64,000 nt of DNA from positions 1 through 64,000 of the forward strand of contig NZ_CP029822.1 of the NCBI RefSeq assembly GCF_003991975.1, written 5' to 3'. Source of the DNA: Entomomonas moraniae. Lineage in GTDB: Bacteria; Pseudomonadota; Gammaproteobacteria; Pseudomonadales; Pseudomonadaceae. This document shows, one piece after another, positions 48,493 to 58,617 of this stretch (the first letter of the stretch is position 1; every line of letters starts with the position of its first letter). A program made the translations under genes and the position numbers. The notes below the pieces were generated by a model. The model searched no databases and was not told where the DNA came from. It saw only the letters and a list, made by a program, of their open reading frames with translations.

Positions 48493-49896
48493 TTAGTCTA
48501 TGCCTAGTTTTTTTAAGCGATAGCGCATGGAGCGAAATGATAATCCAAGTCGTTCAGCCGCAGCTGTTCTATTCCAACGATTTTCATCCAGTGCTTGAGT
48601 GAGAATTTTTCTTTCTATGAGTTCGAGATACTCCTCTAGATTATCCACTTCGCTTAAGTCAGGAAGATGATCTAGATTAGTTGTTGATGGCCTTGTGACC
48701 ACTGAGTTTGAAGTTCTGGGCTGTATTGGTTGTTGCAGTATAGGGGACGATGCCACTTCTATAGAGGTTATGCTGGCAAAGCGTAAGTCAGTAGGTTGAA
48801 TAACTCCATTTTCACAAAGTGTATAAGCCCGCTCTAAAATATTTTCTAGTTCACGAACGTTGCCTGGGAAATCATAGGTTTTGAGCTTTTCAATGGCCGC
48901 ATTTGATAATTCAACATTATATTCTGCTCTTTTTATCAGCGCATTTGCCAATAATGGAATATCGTCCTTATGAGCCCTAAGCGGAGGAATTTTTAACTCA
49001 ATAACATTGAGTCGATAATAAAGGTCTTGTCTGAATTTTCCATCAACCACTCTGGCGGCTAAATCAGCATGTGTTGCACAAAGAATTCTTACATCAATGG
49101 GTTGTTCTTGTTGATCACCAACAACACGAATTGATTTTTCTTGGATAGCACGGAGTAATTTTACTTGCATATTGAGTGGAAGATCAGCCACTTCATCTAA
49201 AAAGAGGGTTCCACCTTGAGCTGCTTGGAAAAGGCCGATTTTATCTTGGTTGGCTCCTGTAAAACTTCCTTTACGGTGACCAAAAAATTCACTTTCCATA
49301 AGTTCTGAAGGGATTGCTCCACAGTTTACAGCAATAAAAGATTGTTTTGCGCGGGAACCTTGTAAGTGAATTAAGTGTGCAATTACTTCTTTCCCTGTCC
49401 CTGACTCCCCATTAATATATACAGGGGCTTGGCTCCTTGCTACCTTATTGACTTGATCGCGTAATGTCTGAATAAGAGGATTTTCTCCCAGGAACTGTTT
49501 ATCAAGAGGAATGTTATCCACTTTATTCGTATTCAAATTCAGCGCTGACTTTATAATTTCACGTAAACGATTTAAATCGATTGGTTTAGTCAGATAATCA
49601 AATGCCCCTGCTTTTAAAGCAATAATAGCGGTGTCCATGCTCCCGTGTGCGGTAATCATGGCAATAGGCATTTGTGGATAATGTTGTTGTGTATAGGAGA
49701 TAAAGTCTAAACCGTCCCCATCAGGCAGTTTCATATCTGTTAGACACATACAGAAATCTTCTTTTTTAAGTATTTCTGTTGCATCTTTTATAGTACCTAC
49801 TGAGCGCGTTTGTAATTTTAAACGCCCCAGTGTTATTTCTAGAAGTTCTCTAATATCTGGCTCATCGTCTATAATTAAAATTTTTGTTTGAGTCAT
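48493..49896 (-). CDS. pilR: Sigma-54-dependent response regulator PilR
   Basis: NtrC-type activator; in Pseudomonas it switches on pilA, the type IV pilin gene, with RpoN. The 467 residues have a receiver domain with phosphoacceptor D54 (CLTDMKLPDG). The AAA+ domain contains GESGTGKE, the sigma-54 contact loop GAFTGAN and DEVADLPLNMQ. The C-terminal Fis-type HTH is NRWNRTAAAERLGLSFRSMRYRLKKLG. The start of the protein, ILIIDDEPDIRELLEITLGR, closely resembles Pseudomonas PilR. ATG 49896 was chosen, with AGGAAAG upstream. It lies 11 bp after pilS. Confidence 0.92.
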   Translation of the reverse strand: MTQTKILIIDDEPDIRELLEITLGRLKLQTRSVGTIKDATEILKKEDFCMCLTDMKLPDGDGLDFISYTQQHYPQMPIAMITAHGSMDTAIIALKAGAFDYLTKPIDLNRLREIIKSALNLNTNKVDNIPLDKQFLGENPLIQTLRDQVNKVARSQAPVYINGESGTGKEVIAHLIHLQGSRAKQSFIAVNCGAIPSELMESEFFGHRKGSFTGANQDKIGLFQAAQGGTLFLDEVADLPLNMQVKLLRAIQEKSIRVVGDQQEQPIDVRILCATHADLAARVVDGKFRQDLYYRLNVIELKIPPLRAHKDDIPLLANALIKRAEYNVELSNAAIEKLKTYDFPGNVRELENILERAYTLCENGVIQPTDLRFASITSIEVASSPILQQPIQPRTSNSVVTRPSTTNLDHLPDLSEVDNLEEYLELIERKILTQALDENRWNRTAAAERLGLSFRSMRYRLKKLGID

Positions 49897-49907
49897 TATT
49901 TTCTTTC

Positions 49908-51518
49908 CTAAAGTATCGATGTGGCTGAACAAAAAGTAACACGAAAACAGCTACCGCCATTTTTTCTAGGCAAGTAGGTTAATTGTGCTTGATTGCTTTC
50001 ACATAATTCTTTTGTAACGAATAGTCCTAGCCCTGTTCCTGTACCATCATTGCTGGTTGTAAAAAAAGGTTCAAATAATTTATCTTCATATTCGATAGGA
50101 ACACCGAGCCCATTGTCTAAAATATCTAATTGGGGTAGTTGAGTTGCACTATCAATGTACAGCATTAACCAAATATGGGTCGCTTCATTCTCTTTTTTCG
50201 TGTGACGAAAACCATTATTAGCCAGATTCGTAACAATTTGATGTAATTGTGAAGGGATAATATACGTATAAATGGGCCGTGTGGCAATGTCTAACTCAAT
50301 TAGTTGATCGGGCCTCAATGTTTCTTGGTATTCAATAATGAAGTTTTCTAACCATGACGTTAGTTCAAGTGGCTTCATTTCATAGTTGTAAGTATGACTC
50401 GGTTTTTTTCTTGATAGTTGTAATACGTTACTAATAATATTGTTCATTCGATCAGAGTTATTTAAAATAATCTGTAATAATCGATGATCTTGTGTATCCA
50501 TATTTTCAGATTCTTTTAATAATTGTACAGCATGGCTAAGTGCCCCTAATGGGTTGCGTATTTCATGGGCAATGCTTGCGGTTAAATGGCCCAATGATGC
50601 CAATTTTATTTGTTGCACTTGCTTGGCTATCATTTCTATGCTCTCTAAGAAAACGAGAATTACGAGCTGATTACTATGGCGCGACTGAACAATGGTTGGA
50701 CGTAATTTATGAAGATTCTTTTTTGCAGGTTGAAGTGGTTGTAATTCTAGTTTTGGGTTGTTAAGCCATTGTTTAATCGCCGTGTAGAGTTCTGGAAAAA
50801 TATTAGCAACAGATAGTCCGTTTAAGACAGGCTCATCTAATAAATGAAGTGCTTCATTATTAGCCATGATGATTTGTCCTGTCTTATTGACTAACAAAAC
50901 ACCTGATGGCATTTGTTCTACAATAATATTGTTGAGGATTTGTAGATTAGCGACATCAGATGCTTTTTGTTTAGCGAGTGCTTCACTGGTTCTCATCCGT
51001 GTAATGAGATTTTGAATTAACACTGCACTAATAAAACACAAAGCTCCCAGTGTCGCGGCTTGTATGTAAGTTGAAATGGATATATTGGTGCTAAGCGATA
51101 GTAGTCCAGTCAGTAAAACAATGGCAATACTGCTAATGGCTGCAATAAGTAGGCCGATTTGTCCACGAAAAAGACTATTGGCAATAGCAACAGTAACAAT
51201 AAGTAAGTTCCCTATACCACTTGAGGGCCCAGCCGCTGCATAGAACAAGATGGAGAGAATGATGATATCAAAAAAAATCAGCGATAATGCGAGCTTAGGG
51301 TTATTGGATAAAGAGAAAAATAAAGAGATTAAATTACAAAGAAAATAAACCCAGCAAGTCACAAAGAATAGTTGTTGGTTTGCTACATTGAGTAACCAAT
51401 GATCAAGGCTGACAGAAACAACTAAAATTAGAAGAAGGCTAAGTGCGATCCGATACAGTTGATATAAGAATAGAATACGTTTTGTGGCGTGAAAAGTACT
51501 TTCTGATTGAAAGATCAA
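49908..51518 (-). CDS. pilS: Sensor histidine kinase PilS
   Basis: Membrane sensor partner of PilR, which in Pseudomonas reads pilin level. The 536 residues comprise about six N-terminal transmembrane helices (FLYQLYRIALSLLLILVV onward), a PAS-like region, the H box ASIAHEIRNPLGALSHAVQLL, N box NLANNGFRHT and G boxes DNGLGVP and GTGTGLGLFV. The start is uncertain: TTG 51518 follows AAGGTGGAG at good spacing, directly after the PP0621-like stop; ATG 51569 is in frame but would overlap that gene by 50 bp. P. aeruginosa PilS is about 530 residues. Confidence 0.9.
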   Translation of the reverse strand: MIFQSESTFHATKRILFLYQLYRIALSLLLILVVSVSLDHWLLNVANQQLFFVTCWVYFLCNLISLFFSLSNNPKLALSLIFFDIIILSILFYAAAGPSSGIGNLLIVTVAIANSLFRGQIGLLIAAISSIAIVLLTGLLSLSTNISISTYIQAATLGALCFISAVLIQNLITRMRTSEALAKQKASDVANLQILNNIIVEQMPSGVLLVNKTGQIIMANNEALHLLDEPVLNGLSVANIFPELYTAIKQWLNNPKLELQPLQPAKKNLHKLRPTIVQSRHSNQLVILVFLESIEMIAKQVQQIKLASLGHLTASIAHEIRNPLGALSHAVQLLKESENMDTQDHRLLQIILNNSDRMNNIISNVLQLSRKKPSHTYNYEMKPLELTSWLENFIIEYQETLRPDQLIELDIATRPIYTYIIPSQLHQIVTNLANNGFRHTKKENEATHIWLMLYIDSATQLPQLDILDNGLGVPIEYEDKLFEPFFTTSNDGTGTGLGLFVTKELCESNQAQLTYLPRKNGGSCFRVTFCSATSIL

Positions 51519-51519
51519 T

Positions 51520-51744
51520 TTACTTCTCCACCTTTTGGGCGTGTTCAGCGCAACAATACCAATGTCCATTGGGGCCTTTTATTGCTTCTTCTTGTGATAC
51601 ATAAACTTGACAAAAATAGCACTGTTGCATTGGTTTGATCTCATCAGTATTTTTTTTGCCCGCTTGTACTTTAAGCTTTTGCACATGTTGCCATAGCGTA
51701 TAAATAGCAAAAATAATGATGATAAATAGGAAAAGTTTAAACAT
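51520..51744 (-). CDS. PP0621-family small membrane protein
   Basis: 74 residues with one N-terminal transmembrane helix (about 2-19) and a C-terminal cysteine-rich knuckle, QCYFCQVYVSQEEAIKGPNGHWYCCAEH, likely to bind zinc. The layout fits the PP0621 family found upstream of pilS in Pseudomonas (from memory). Function unknown; a role near the PilS sensor is suggested only by position. Its stop lies directly before the pilS start. Confidence 0.75.
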   Translation of the reverse strand: MFKLFLFIIIIFAIYTLWQHVQKLKVQAGKKNTDEIKPMQQCYFCQVYVSQEEAIKGPNGHWYCCAEHAQKVEK

Positions 51745-51813
51745 GAGGCTGCCTCGTGCAAGATGTTAATCTTTTTCTATTATACAAGAGAAATCATGCG
51801 AATTTTAAATTTG

Positions 51814-52527
51814 TTAATAGTAAAGTTTTGTAAGTAATGCTGTGACTGCTGTTTCAACGCGTAGAATACGTTGACCTAACTGGATAGGTGTAAATCCTAG
51901 GTGTGTTAGTTTATTAACCTCATAGTCAATCCATCCCCCTTCTGGGCCAATGGCTAACGTAATGGGTTGGTTGGGTAAAGAAGGGCAGGGAAGGTAGTCA
52001 CCTAAATGGGCGATATAGTTTTGTGACGATTGGCAAAGGATTGGTAATTCATCCTCAACAAAAGGTTTAAACCGTTTTTTAAACTGTACCTCGGGAAAAA
52101 CAGTATCTTTGGCTTGTTCAAGTCCTAATAATAACTGTTGCGTAATATTTTCTGTGGTTAAAAAGGGTGTTTGCCAAAAGCTTTTTTCAACTTTGTAACT
52201 GTTGATGAGAATAAGCTTACTAACCCCCATTGTAGCGATTGTCTGGAAAACACGGCGGAGCATCTTGGGGCGTGGTAGAGCTAGAAGTAGTGTGATCGGT
52301 AACTTAGGTGGTGGTGGTGTGTTGAGTTGTATATCATCGATAATAACATGGTCTGCTCCCAAGTAGCTGATCGTGCCATTTCCCATGTTACCGTTAATAA
52401 GCCCTATATTAAGTGTATCACCAACGTTGCTATTATAAATTTGTTGGATATGTTGTAACTGTCTACCCGCTATTTTAGCTTGTTGTGGGTTGATTAAGTC
52501 ATCAGGGGAAAGTAACAATAAGTTCAT
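51814..52527 (-). CDS. RsmE-family methyltransferase, divergent second copy
   Basis: 237-residue SPOUT protein of the RsmE family with a conserved knot: [42 protein letters not shown]. The N-terminal PUA-like part and the region equal to [17 protein letters not shown] (here [17 protein letters not shown]) are more divergent than in the copy at 30054. Pseudomonas also has a second RsmE-like gene near hisE, with tatABC between; here tatABC are absent and the gene overlaps hisE by 4 bp. It may act on another rRNA or tRNA position. Confidence 0.85.
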   Translation of the reverse strand: MNLLLLSPDDLINPQQAKIAGRQLQHIQQIYNSNVGDTLNIGLINGNMGNGTISYLGADHVIIDDIQLNTPPPPKLPITLLLALPRPKMLRRVFQTIATMGVSKLILINSYKVEKSFWQTPFLTTENITQQLLLGLEQAKDTVFPEVQFKKRFKPFVEDELPILCQSSQNYIAHLGDYLPCPSLPNQPITLAIGPEGGWIDYEVNKLTHLGFTPIQLGQRILRVETAVTALLTKLYY

Positions 52528-52874
52528 GAAGAGGACGTAGGGTTATTTTTTGTTCTAGCTGCTTTTTCTTCAAGCCCAGATAACCCAAAGCGGCGATCTA
52601 ACTCATCTAATACTTGTTGCGGGTCGATATTTAATGAGGATAGCATTACAAGACTATGAAACCATAAGTCTGCTGTTTCATAAATTACATCATCATGGGT
52701 ACCACTTACTGCTGCATCTTTAGCCGCTATAATGGTTTCTGTCGCTTCTTCACCGACTTTTTCTAAAATCTTATTAATGCCCTTTTGGTATAAACTTGCC
52801 ACATAAGAGCTTTCAGGAGAGGCTTGTTTACGTTCTTCTAAAACTTGTGTGATGCGTTTAATAGTGTCAGACAT
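52524..52874 (-). CDS. hisE: Phosphoribosyl-ATP pyrophosphatase
   Basis: Second step of histidine synthesis, hydrolysing phosphoribosyl-ATP to phosphoribosyl-AMP. The 116 residues show the MazG-like fold signatures [22 protein letters not shown] and [23 protein letters not shown]. It follows hisI by 5 bp as a separate gene, as in Pseudomonas, unlike the fused HisIE of enterics. Its 3' end overlaps the RsmE-like gene by 4 bp. Confidence 0.93.
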   Translation of the reverse strand: MSDTIKRITQVLEERKQASPESSYVASLYQKGINKILEKVGEEATETIIAAKDAAVSGTHDDVIYETADLWFHSLVMLSSLNIDPQQVLDELDRRFGLSGLEEKAARTKNNPTSSS

Positions 52875-52879
52875 TATGA

Positions 52880-53272
52880 TTAGCTCTTGTGGTAAATTTC
52901 TTCAGGATTTTTTAGTGGGCTGGAAATTTCAACCCATTGGTTGTCTTTTAGTTCACGGTAAAAACAACTGATACGACCTGTATGGCAAGCAATTTTACCA
53001 AGCTGCTCTACTTTAAGTAGTATGACGTCGTTATCACAGTCTAAATAGATGCCATGAAGTGTTTGAACATGGCCTGATTCCTCGCCTTTACGCCAAAGTT
53101 TTTGACGTGATCGAGACCAGTAAATAGCGCGTTGCTCTTTTATGGTGAGCTCAAGTGATGCTTTATTCATCCATGCCATCATAAGAACTTCATTAGTCTG
53201 AAAGTCTTGGGCTATAGCAGGAACTAGCCCATCTTCATTCCATTTTATTTGGTTTAACCATGTTATAGACAT
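52880..53272 (-). CDS. hisI: Phosphoribosyl-AMP cyclohydrolase
   Basis: Third step of histidine synthesis. The 130 residues contain [26 protein letters not shown], the conserved [22 protein letters not shown], metal-site residues in LDCDND, and the zinc cysteines in [13 protein letters not shown] chose ATG 53272, which has GAGG six bases upstream; ATG 53284 overlaps the ubiB stop (ATGA) but lacks a ribosome site. Confidence 0.94.
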   Translation of the reverse strand: MSITWLNQIKWNEDGLVPAIAQDFQTNEVLMMAWMNKASLELTIKEQRAIYWSRSRQKLWRKGEESGHVQTLHGIYLDCDNDVILLKVEQLGKIACHTGRISCFYRELKDNQWVEISSPLKNPEEIYHKS

Positions 53273-53280
53273 CTTGAACC

Positions 53281-54891
53281 TCATGAGGAGCGGCGTATAA
53301 TCAGGTAGATACCTGTTATTGACATTAGATAGCTAGGCCAGTTATCTAATGATGTGCCATAGGTTATCGTTAAACTAATGCTAGCAGTGAGTAATAGCAC
53401 GCCTAAAATGCGTAGCATGGTATTATCGTTATTAGTTTTTTTGGTATGTTTTTGTGCCGCTTTAATTTCTCTGTAGCGCTCTTCAATAATGCTACGTGCC
53501 ATTTTGGCAATGTGAGGAATTTGTTCCATCTGGCTACGTGTATCAGAGATGATTCTGCGCATTCCTACACGCTTTTTCATCCAGCGCTCTAAATAGGGTT
53601 TAGCAGTACTCCATAAATCAAGCTCTGGGTAAAGTTGTCGGCCTAGCCCTTCAATATTTAATAAGGTTTTTTGTAACAGTACGAGTTGTGGTTGTACTTC
53701 CATATCAAAACGACGGGCAATTTGAAATAACCGCATTAAAACAAAACCAAAGGAGATATCTTTGAGTGGCCGTTCAAAAATGGGTTCGCAAACGCTACGT
53801 ATGGCATCTTCTAGTTCATTAACTTTAGTGGTTGGGGGAACCCAGCCAGAGTCTATGTGCAGTTGCGCGACGCGTCGATAATCACGTTTAAAGAAGTAAA
53901 AAACATTACGCGCTACATAATCTTGGTCTTCTGGTGTGAGACTGCCGACAATCCCGCCATCAATAGCAATATAACGAGGCGATTCAGGGTAGGTGGTATC
54001 AATAAAGATATTGCCTGGATGCATATCAGCATGAAAGAAACTATCACGTAAGACCTGCGTGAAAAATACTTCAACTCCGCGTTCTGCAAGTACTTTAAGG
54101 TTAACATTACGAGCATTTAAAGCTGCCATGTCACTGATAGGTATACCGTAGATACGCTCCATGACAAGGACTTGCTGGCGACAGAGAGGCCAATAGACTT
54201 TGGGAACATAAAGTTGATCAGAATTTTCAAAATTACGGTGTAATTGAGAAATATTAGCCCCTTCGCGTTGAAGGTCTAGTTCGTCATTAATGGTTTTTTC
54301 ATAATCGCTGATCACTTCGATTAAGTGCATCCGACGAGCATCGTAATTGACATACTCAGCTATTTGGGCACAGCTGTATAGCCAAGAGATATCTTGCTGG
54401 ATAATAGGTTTTAAGTTGGGTCTAACCACTTTAACGACAACTTCTTCTCCCGTTTTTAGGCGAGCAGTATGAACTTGTGCAATTGATGCCGATGCGAGGG
54501 GTTTGGTGTCAAACTCTGAAAAAGCCTCAGTCACTGTCATGCCCAGTTGCTTCTCAATTAGTGCAACCGATTGCTCAGCAGGAAATGGTGGAACGTTATC
54601 TTGAAGCGATGAAAGTGCTAAAGCAATATCAGCTGGAATTACATCTTGACGTGTTGAGAGCATCTGCCCAAATTTAATGAAAACAGGGCCGAGTTCCTCT
54701 AGAGCTAAGCGTATACGTACACCACGGCTAAAAGTCAAAGGTTTTCGTCTAAACCAACGCCAAGGGAGAAGATTTTTAAAGATACGAATCCAAAAAGGGA
54801 GTACAGGAATATCAAATAGTAAGTCGTCTAATCGGTATTTAATAACGACTTTGGTGATTTTATAGAGTCTTCTAATGGCTAGTAATCGCAT
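53281..54891 (-). CDS. ubiB: Ubiquinone biosynthesis regulatory kinase-like protein UbiB
   Basis: Atypical ATPase/kinase-like protein required for aerobic ubiquinone synthesis. The 536 residues hold the UbiB hallmark KxGQ segment [16 protein letters not shown], an alanine-rich loop ASASIAQVH, the catalytic-type [10 protein letters not shown], the metal-binding IDGGIVGSL, and two C-terminal transmembrane helices (about 490-533). It lies between ubiJ (1 bp) and hisI, the Pseudomonas order. Confidence 0.95.
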   Translation of the reverse strand: MRLLAIRRLYKITKVVIKYRLDDLLFDIPVLPFWIRIFKNLLPWRWFRRKPLTFSRGVRIRLALEELGPVFIKFGQMLSTRQDVIPADIALALSSLQDNVPPFPAEQSVALIEKQLGMTVTEAFSEFDTKPLASASIAQVHTARLKTGEEVVVKVVRPNLKPIIQQDISWLYSCAQIAEYVNYDARRMHLIEVISDYEKTINDELDLQREGANISQLHRNFENSDQLYVPKVYWPLCRQQVLVMERIYGIPISDMAALNARNVNLKVLAERGVEVFFTQVLRDSFFHADMHPGNIFIDTTYPESPRYIAIDGGIVGSLTPEDQDYVARNVFYFFKRDYRRVAQLHIDSGWVPPTTKVNELEDAIRSVCEPIFERPLKDISFGFVLMRLFQIARRFDMEVQPQLVLLQKTLLNIEGLGRQLYPELDLWSTAKPYLERWMKKRVGMRRIISDTRSQMEQIPHIAKMARSIIEERYREIKAAQKHTKKTNNDNTMLRILGVLLLTASISLTITYGTSLDNWPSYLMSITGIYLIIRRSS

Positions 54892-54892
54892 A

Positions 54893-55474
54893 TTAAGATT
54901 TTTTAAACCTTTTCTGTAAAGAATCCATTAGTGCGGTCAATGGTGTTTGATGCGCTTTATTATTAGGTTGTACAGTCGTATTGTCAAATAGTTGGCTCAG
55001 TTGTGATTGTACAAACGCAATACTTTGTTTTATCTGTTGATTTCCAGATTGAATAGCCTGTGTTGCTAGTGTTAAAAGATCAGGGCTAAACCATTGCGAT
55101 AATTCATGTTCCCAGTCAGGATTTAAGTTATCCAATATTTTAAAAAACTGATAAAGCAGGCCAGTGTTTCCTGCCATAATGAGGTCTGTACTTCTTAAAA
55201 AGTGCTCTTTATTTTTTGCCAGTAATAGTTGCAATAATATGGCAGATGACGCAGTCAGTTCAGCATCAATGGGGCTCTCATTAGTCTGGGTTAAAAAGAT
55301 GCCAGCTGATGTAGGGATGATGACAAAACAGTAGCTAGGTGTTGTGCTATAAATAGCAATAGTTTTTCCCTCTAAGGTAGCCATTTGCTCTGTAGCTTTC
55401 GCATCCATCATGATTAACTTGTTCACCCCTTTTTCAAGGGTTGTTAATGCTGTTTGCATTATCATTGAATACAT
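54893..55474 (-). CDS. ubiJ: Ubiquinone biosynthesis accessory factor UbiJ
   Basis: SCP2-domain lipid-binding protein of the Ubi complex. The 193 residues have an SCP2 fold ([32 protein letters not shown]) and a central [30 protein letters not shown] typical of UbiJ, then a Gln/Ser-rich helical C-terminus. The ATG at 55474 overlaps the ubiE stop (TGATG); further in-frame ATGs follow closely. Place between ubiE and ubiB supports the name. Confidence 0.9.
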   Translation of the reverse strand: MYSMIMQTALTTLEKGVNKLIMMDAKATEQMATLEGKTIAIYSTTPSYCFVIIPTSAGIFLTQTNESPIDAELTASSAILLQLLLAKNKEHFLRSTDLIMAGNTGLLYQFFKILDNLNPDWEHELSQWFSPDLLTLATQAIQSGNQQIKQSIAFVQSQLSQLFDNTTVQPNNKAHQTPLTALMDSLQKRFKKS

Positions 55475-56247
55475 CAAGGTTTGATCCCTTTATGTAAGGC
55501 AACGATGCCTCCTGTCATATTATGATAGGTCACAGGGTTAAAGCCAGCAACTTGCATCATAGCTTTTAAGGTTTCTTGGTCGGGGTGCATTCGAATCGAT
55601 TCTGCTAAATATTTATAGCTATCTGCATCGTTAGTGATTAGTTTGCCCATTATGGGTAAAAATGTAAAAGAATAAGCATCATACACTTTAGAAAATAGAT
55701 TGTTTGTGGGCTTTGAAAACTCTAATACTAAAAGTCTACCGCCGGGCTTTAAAACACGGAAGATAGATTTTAATGCTTCTTCTTTATGGGTCACATTTCT
55801 TAGGCCAAAGGCAATAGTCACGCAGTCAAATGTATTTTCGGCAAAAGGTAGTTTTTCAGCATCAGCTTGTACAAAGCGGACATTGTTAACAATCCCTTTG
55901 TCTGTTAGTTTATCACGGCCTACATTTAGCATTGATGAGTTAATATCAGCTAAAACAACTTCTCCTGTCTCACCGACTAAACGTGAGAATTTTGCAGTTA
56001 AATCGCCCGTGCCACCTGCGATATCAAGTACTTTGTTGCCTGTCCGAACACCTGAAAGTTCAATGGTAAATCGTTTCCATAGACGATGAATGCCCATAGA
56101 CATTAAGTCGTTCATCACATCATATTTTGCAGCAACAGAGTGAAAAACTTCTGCCACTTTTTTTGATTTTTGGCTTTCTGGCACATTTTGATAACCAAAA
56201 TGAGTTGTTGCTTCAGGTTGCTGTGGTTTATTTTCTAAGTCAGACAT
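55474..56247 (-). CDS. ubiE: Ubiquinone/menaquinone C-methyltransferase UbiE
   Basis: SAM-dependent C-methyltransferase of ubiquinone and menaquinone synthesis. The 257 residues include [31 protein letters not shown] motif [24 protein letters not shown] and [13 protein letters not shown] chose ATG 56247, with AAAGAGG six bases upstream; the frame is open to 56289. First gene of the ubiE-ubiJ-ubiB-hisI-hisE-rsmE-like string. Confidence 0.95.
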   Translation of the reverse strand: MSDLENKPQQPEATTHFGYQNVPESQKSKKVAEVFHSVAAKYDVMNDLMSMGIHRLWKRFTIELSGVRTGNKVLDIAGGTGDLTAKFSRLVGETGEVVLADINSSMLNVGRDKLTDKGIVNNVRFVQADAEKLPFAENTFDCVTIAFGLRNVTHKEEALKSIFRVLKPGGRLLVLEFSKPTNNLFSKVYDAYSFTFLPIMGKLITNDADSYKYLAESIRMHPDQETLKAMMQVAGFNPVTYHNMTGGIVALHKGIKP

Positions 56248-56318
56248 AATGTACCTCTTTAGTATATGGTGACATTCTAAACGTAACAAACATAATCATC
56301 CATCACTTTTATGAGTGT

Positions 56319-57476
56319 TTATATTTTTCGCCAAGATAAACGTTTAATTCCATAGTCACGAAGCCAGCCAATAATAAATGCAGCAATAATATAAAATATA
56401 GCTAAGGCAAAGAGCATCAATACTTCATTCCATACGGAACTAATAGGCAGATGAAGTTGATTAGTACCTGCCAGCATTTTAGTGGCCCATGTTGAAGGTA
56501 AAAATTTTGAAATAAATAGAATGATGGGAGGCATTGAACTGGATGGCCAAATAGCACCTGAAAAGTAAAAAACAGGCATGGGGATAAAGGTTAATGTGAG
56601 ATAAACCAACTCAACGCTTCGTAAGCACTGCATGATAAATACTCCCATAGCAATAACTGCCAGTAGAAAGGGAATAACCAATAGTAAAAGTTCAAGGATG
56701 GGCGCAGTTTGCCTAAACCCCATAATGGCAGGCCACAGTACTAATAGGACTACCGTTAAAAATAGCCAAATAGGAATAAGCCCCGTGAGTGCTCCTAAGT
56801 GAATATGAAAAGGGGTTTTACCATTGTTAGCAATGTATAAAGCAATACTCGTTCGAGTACTTGCCATGAGCATCGATTGTTGCAGCATCATAATCAATAA
56901 ACCCGGGAGAACGATAGCCGCGAAGTTGACACCCGGATTATAAAGATCAGTTAAGGTGTTGTTCATGGGGTTTAAAACAGCACTTGCCTGATCTTTTGAA
57001 AACCCTTGAGCATATAAAAGTTGTTCGTTGTACTGTGTAGAAAGCTGTTGGTAAATTGCCGTAATAGCTTGTTGGATCTGGCCGTTAGACAGTCGGTTAG
57101 TAGCGTCACCATAAATAGAAATCGTAACGTTATCACCACGTAAAAAGTGCTTTTCGAAGTCAGGTGGAATGATAATAACGCCAAATAATTTGCGCCAGTG
57201 CAGATCATTTTTTGCTTGATTAAGGTTGGTGTAGTTAATGGTTTCCATTTTAGGTGAGCTGTTAATTTGCCTAATAATAAAACGGCTACTCGTACTATGA
57301 TCCTGATCTATGACCGCAACGGGTAAGTTCCAAACAGATTGATTCCAAAATACAAGGCTGGTTAAACAAAGAGAAACCAGTAACATCATCCACATGGGAG
57401 TGTTAAGTAATCTATACAATGTCTGCTTAGCGGTTTGTAAATATTCTTTGAATGCAGGTGCCATGTTAGTTACCAT
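56319..57476 (-). CDS. ABC-2 type permease, YhhJ-like (second of pair)
   Basis: 385-residue inner-membrane exporter subunit: one N-terminal helix, a large extracytoplasmic domain (about 45-190, LPVAVIDQDHSTSSRFIIRQ), then five or six C-terminal helices, with the ABC-2 signature YLTLTFIPMPVFYFSGAIWPSSSMPP. In Pseudomonas and enterics such permeases work with an HlyD adaptor and an ATPase. The start is uncertain between ATG 57476 (overlapping the upstream gene by 11 bp) and ATG 57464, one base after that gene's stop. No ATPase gene is present. Confidence 0.82.
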   Translation of the reverse strand: MVTNMAPAFKEYLQTAKQTLYRLLNTPMWMMLLVSLCLTSLVFWNQSVWNLPVAVIDQDHSTSSRFIIRQINSSPKMETINYTNLNQAKNDLHWRKLFGVIIIPPDFEKHFLRGDNVTISIYGDATNRLSNGQIQQAITAIYQQLSTQYNEQLLYAQGFSKDQASAVLNPMNNTLTDLYNPGVNFAAIVLPGLLIMMLQQSMLMASTRTSIALYIANNGKTPFHIHLGALTGLIPIWLFLTVVLLVLWPAIMGFRQTAPILELLLLVIPFLLAVIAMGVFIMQCLRSVELVYLTLTFIPMPVFYFSGAIWPSSSMPPIILFISKFLPSTWATKMLAGTNQLHLPISSVWNEVLMLFALAIFYIIAAFIIGWLRDYGIKRLSWRKI

Positions 57477-58617
57477 CAGCGATATTAAGGCGATTCTTAA
57501 GTCTTTTTCTAACGAGGAATGCGACAACAATCGGATAAATAGAAAGAATTAAACAGACTTCGAGAATAGAGATTGGTTGAACATTTCGTAAGAAGATGTC
57601 AAACATAGTGTATAACGCATGGGTTAATGGTTGTAAGTTTGAAATGATTTGTGCGGGTAATGGCATGGATAACTCAGGAACCGTTATTCCTGAATAAGTC
57701 ATTGCGGAGGCAACCAATAAGCCAATTAAACTATAAGCAGTAATGGCTGATTTTGTAAAAGAAAAAAGTAATACCCCGACCGATTGTGCAGCGATTACGT
57801 AAAATATAGCAACAACTAACATATAGAGAGGATTGCCAACAACATGCGCATCTGAGAAAAAAATTAATGCGGCCAAAGAGCAAATTAACGTGGTTACATA
57901 AATCAATGTGTAAGGTGCTAGTTTACCCAGTAATGCAATGGAAAATGGGTGTGAGTACAAAATTTTGCGGTGATGGCTTAGTACATAAATCATGCAAGAG
58001 ACAATAAACATTTGTAATATATGAATGGTTGCTGCAAATTGTTGATAATAAGCATAACTAGAGGTTGCATTAAAAAGGCTATTGTAAACAATGGTTGGAT
58101 TAGTCAGTTGAGGGAGTGGTATACCATAAGAGGTGGCAATTGTATTACGATAGCTCGTGTTAAGCATTGTAATTAACGCAGGGTAATCTTGCGTTGAGAA
58201 ATAACCACTACCATAAAATAGGGCATTATAATATAGCTCGGGTGTTGGTTGCTTGCCTGCTAGAACGTCTTTTTCAAAATTAGTAGGAATATAAAGAATA
58301 GAGTAAATGTTTGTTTGCTCTAAGTCTCGTAGCGCTGGGGTTAAACCATGCTGATAACGTGTTATTTTGGCGTGGGGGGCGGCATTAAACTCGCGTGCAA
58401 GTTGGCGAGATAATGTGGAGTTATCGTTATCAACCAACCCAACAGGAAGATTAAGCAGAGTATTTTGCGCGAATAGCCCTGTTAGTAGAGAGTAGAGAAT
58501 AATAGGGAAAATCCAAGTGATCCAATGGATGGTAAAGCTTCTTGCGGCGGTTTTTACTTCGTAAGAGAATGAACGATAAAAACATCGCCAATAAAGCTTT
58601 ATTCTTGCCAATCCCAT
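57466..58617 (-). CDS. ABC-2 type permease (first of pair)
   Basis: 383 residues with the same layout as the downstream permease: N-terminal helix (about 31-50), extracytoplasmic domain with LPVGLVDNDNSTLSRQLAREFNAAP, and C-terminal helices ending SYSLIGLLVASAMTYSGIT-like segments. The two permeases are distant paralogues and probably form a heterodimer. Its start overlaps the HlyD gene by 19 bp. The exported substrate is unknown. Confidence 0.82.
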   Translation of the reverse strand: MGLARIKLYWRCFYRSFSYEVKTAARSFTIHWITWIFPIILYSLLTGLFAQNTLLNLPVGLVDNDNSTLSRQLAREFNAAPHAKITRYQHGLTPALRDLEQTNIYSILYIPTNFEKDVLAGKQPTPELYYNALFYGSGYFSTQDYPALITMLNTSYRNTIATSYGIPLPQLTNPTIVYNSLFNATSSYAYYQQFAATIHILQMFIVSCMIYVLSHHRKILYSHPFSIALLGKLAPYTLIYVTTLICSLAALIFFSDAHVVGNPLYMLVVAIFYVIAAQSVGVLLFSFTKSAITAYSLIGLLVASAMTYSGITVPELSMPLPAQIISNLQPLTHALYTMFDIFLRNVQPISILEVCLILSIYPIVVAFLVRKRLKNRLNIADGN

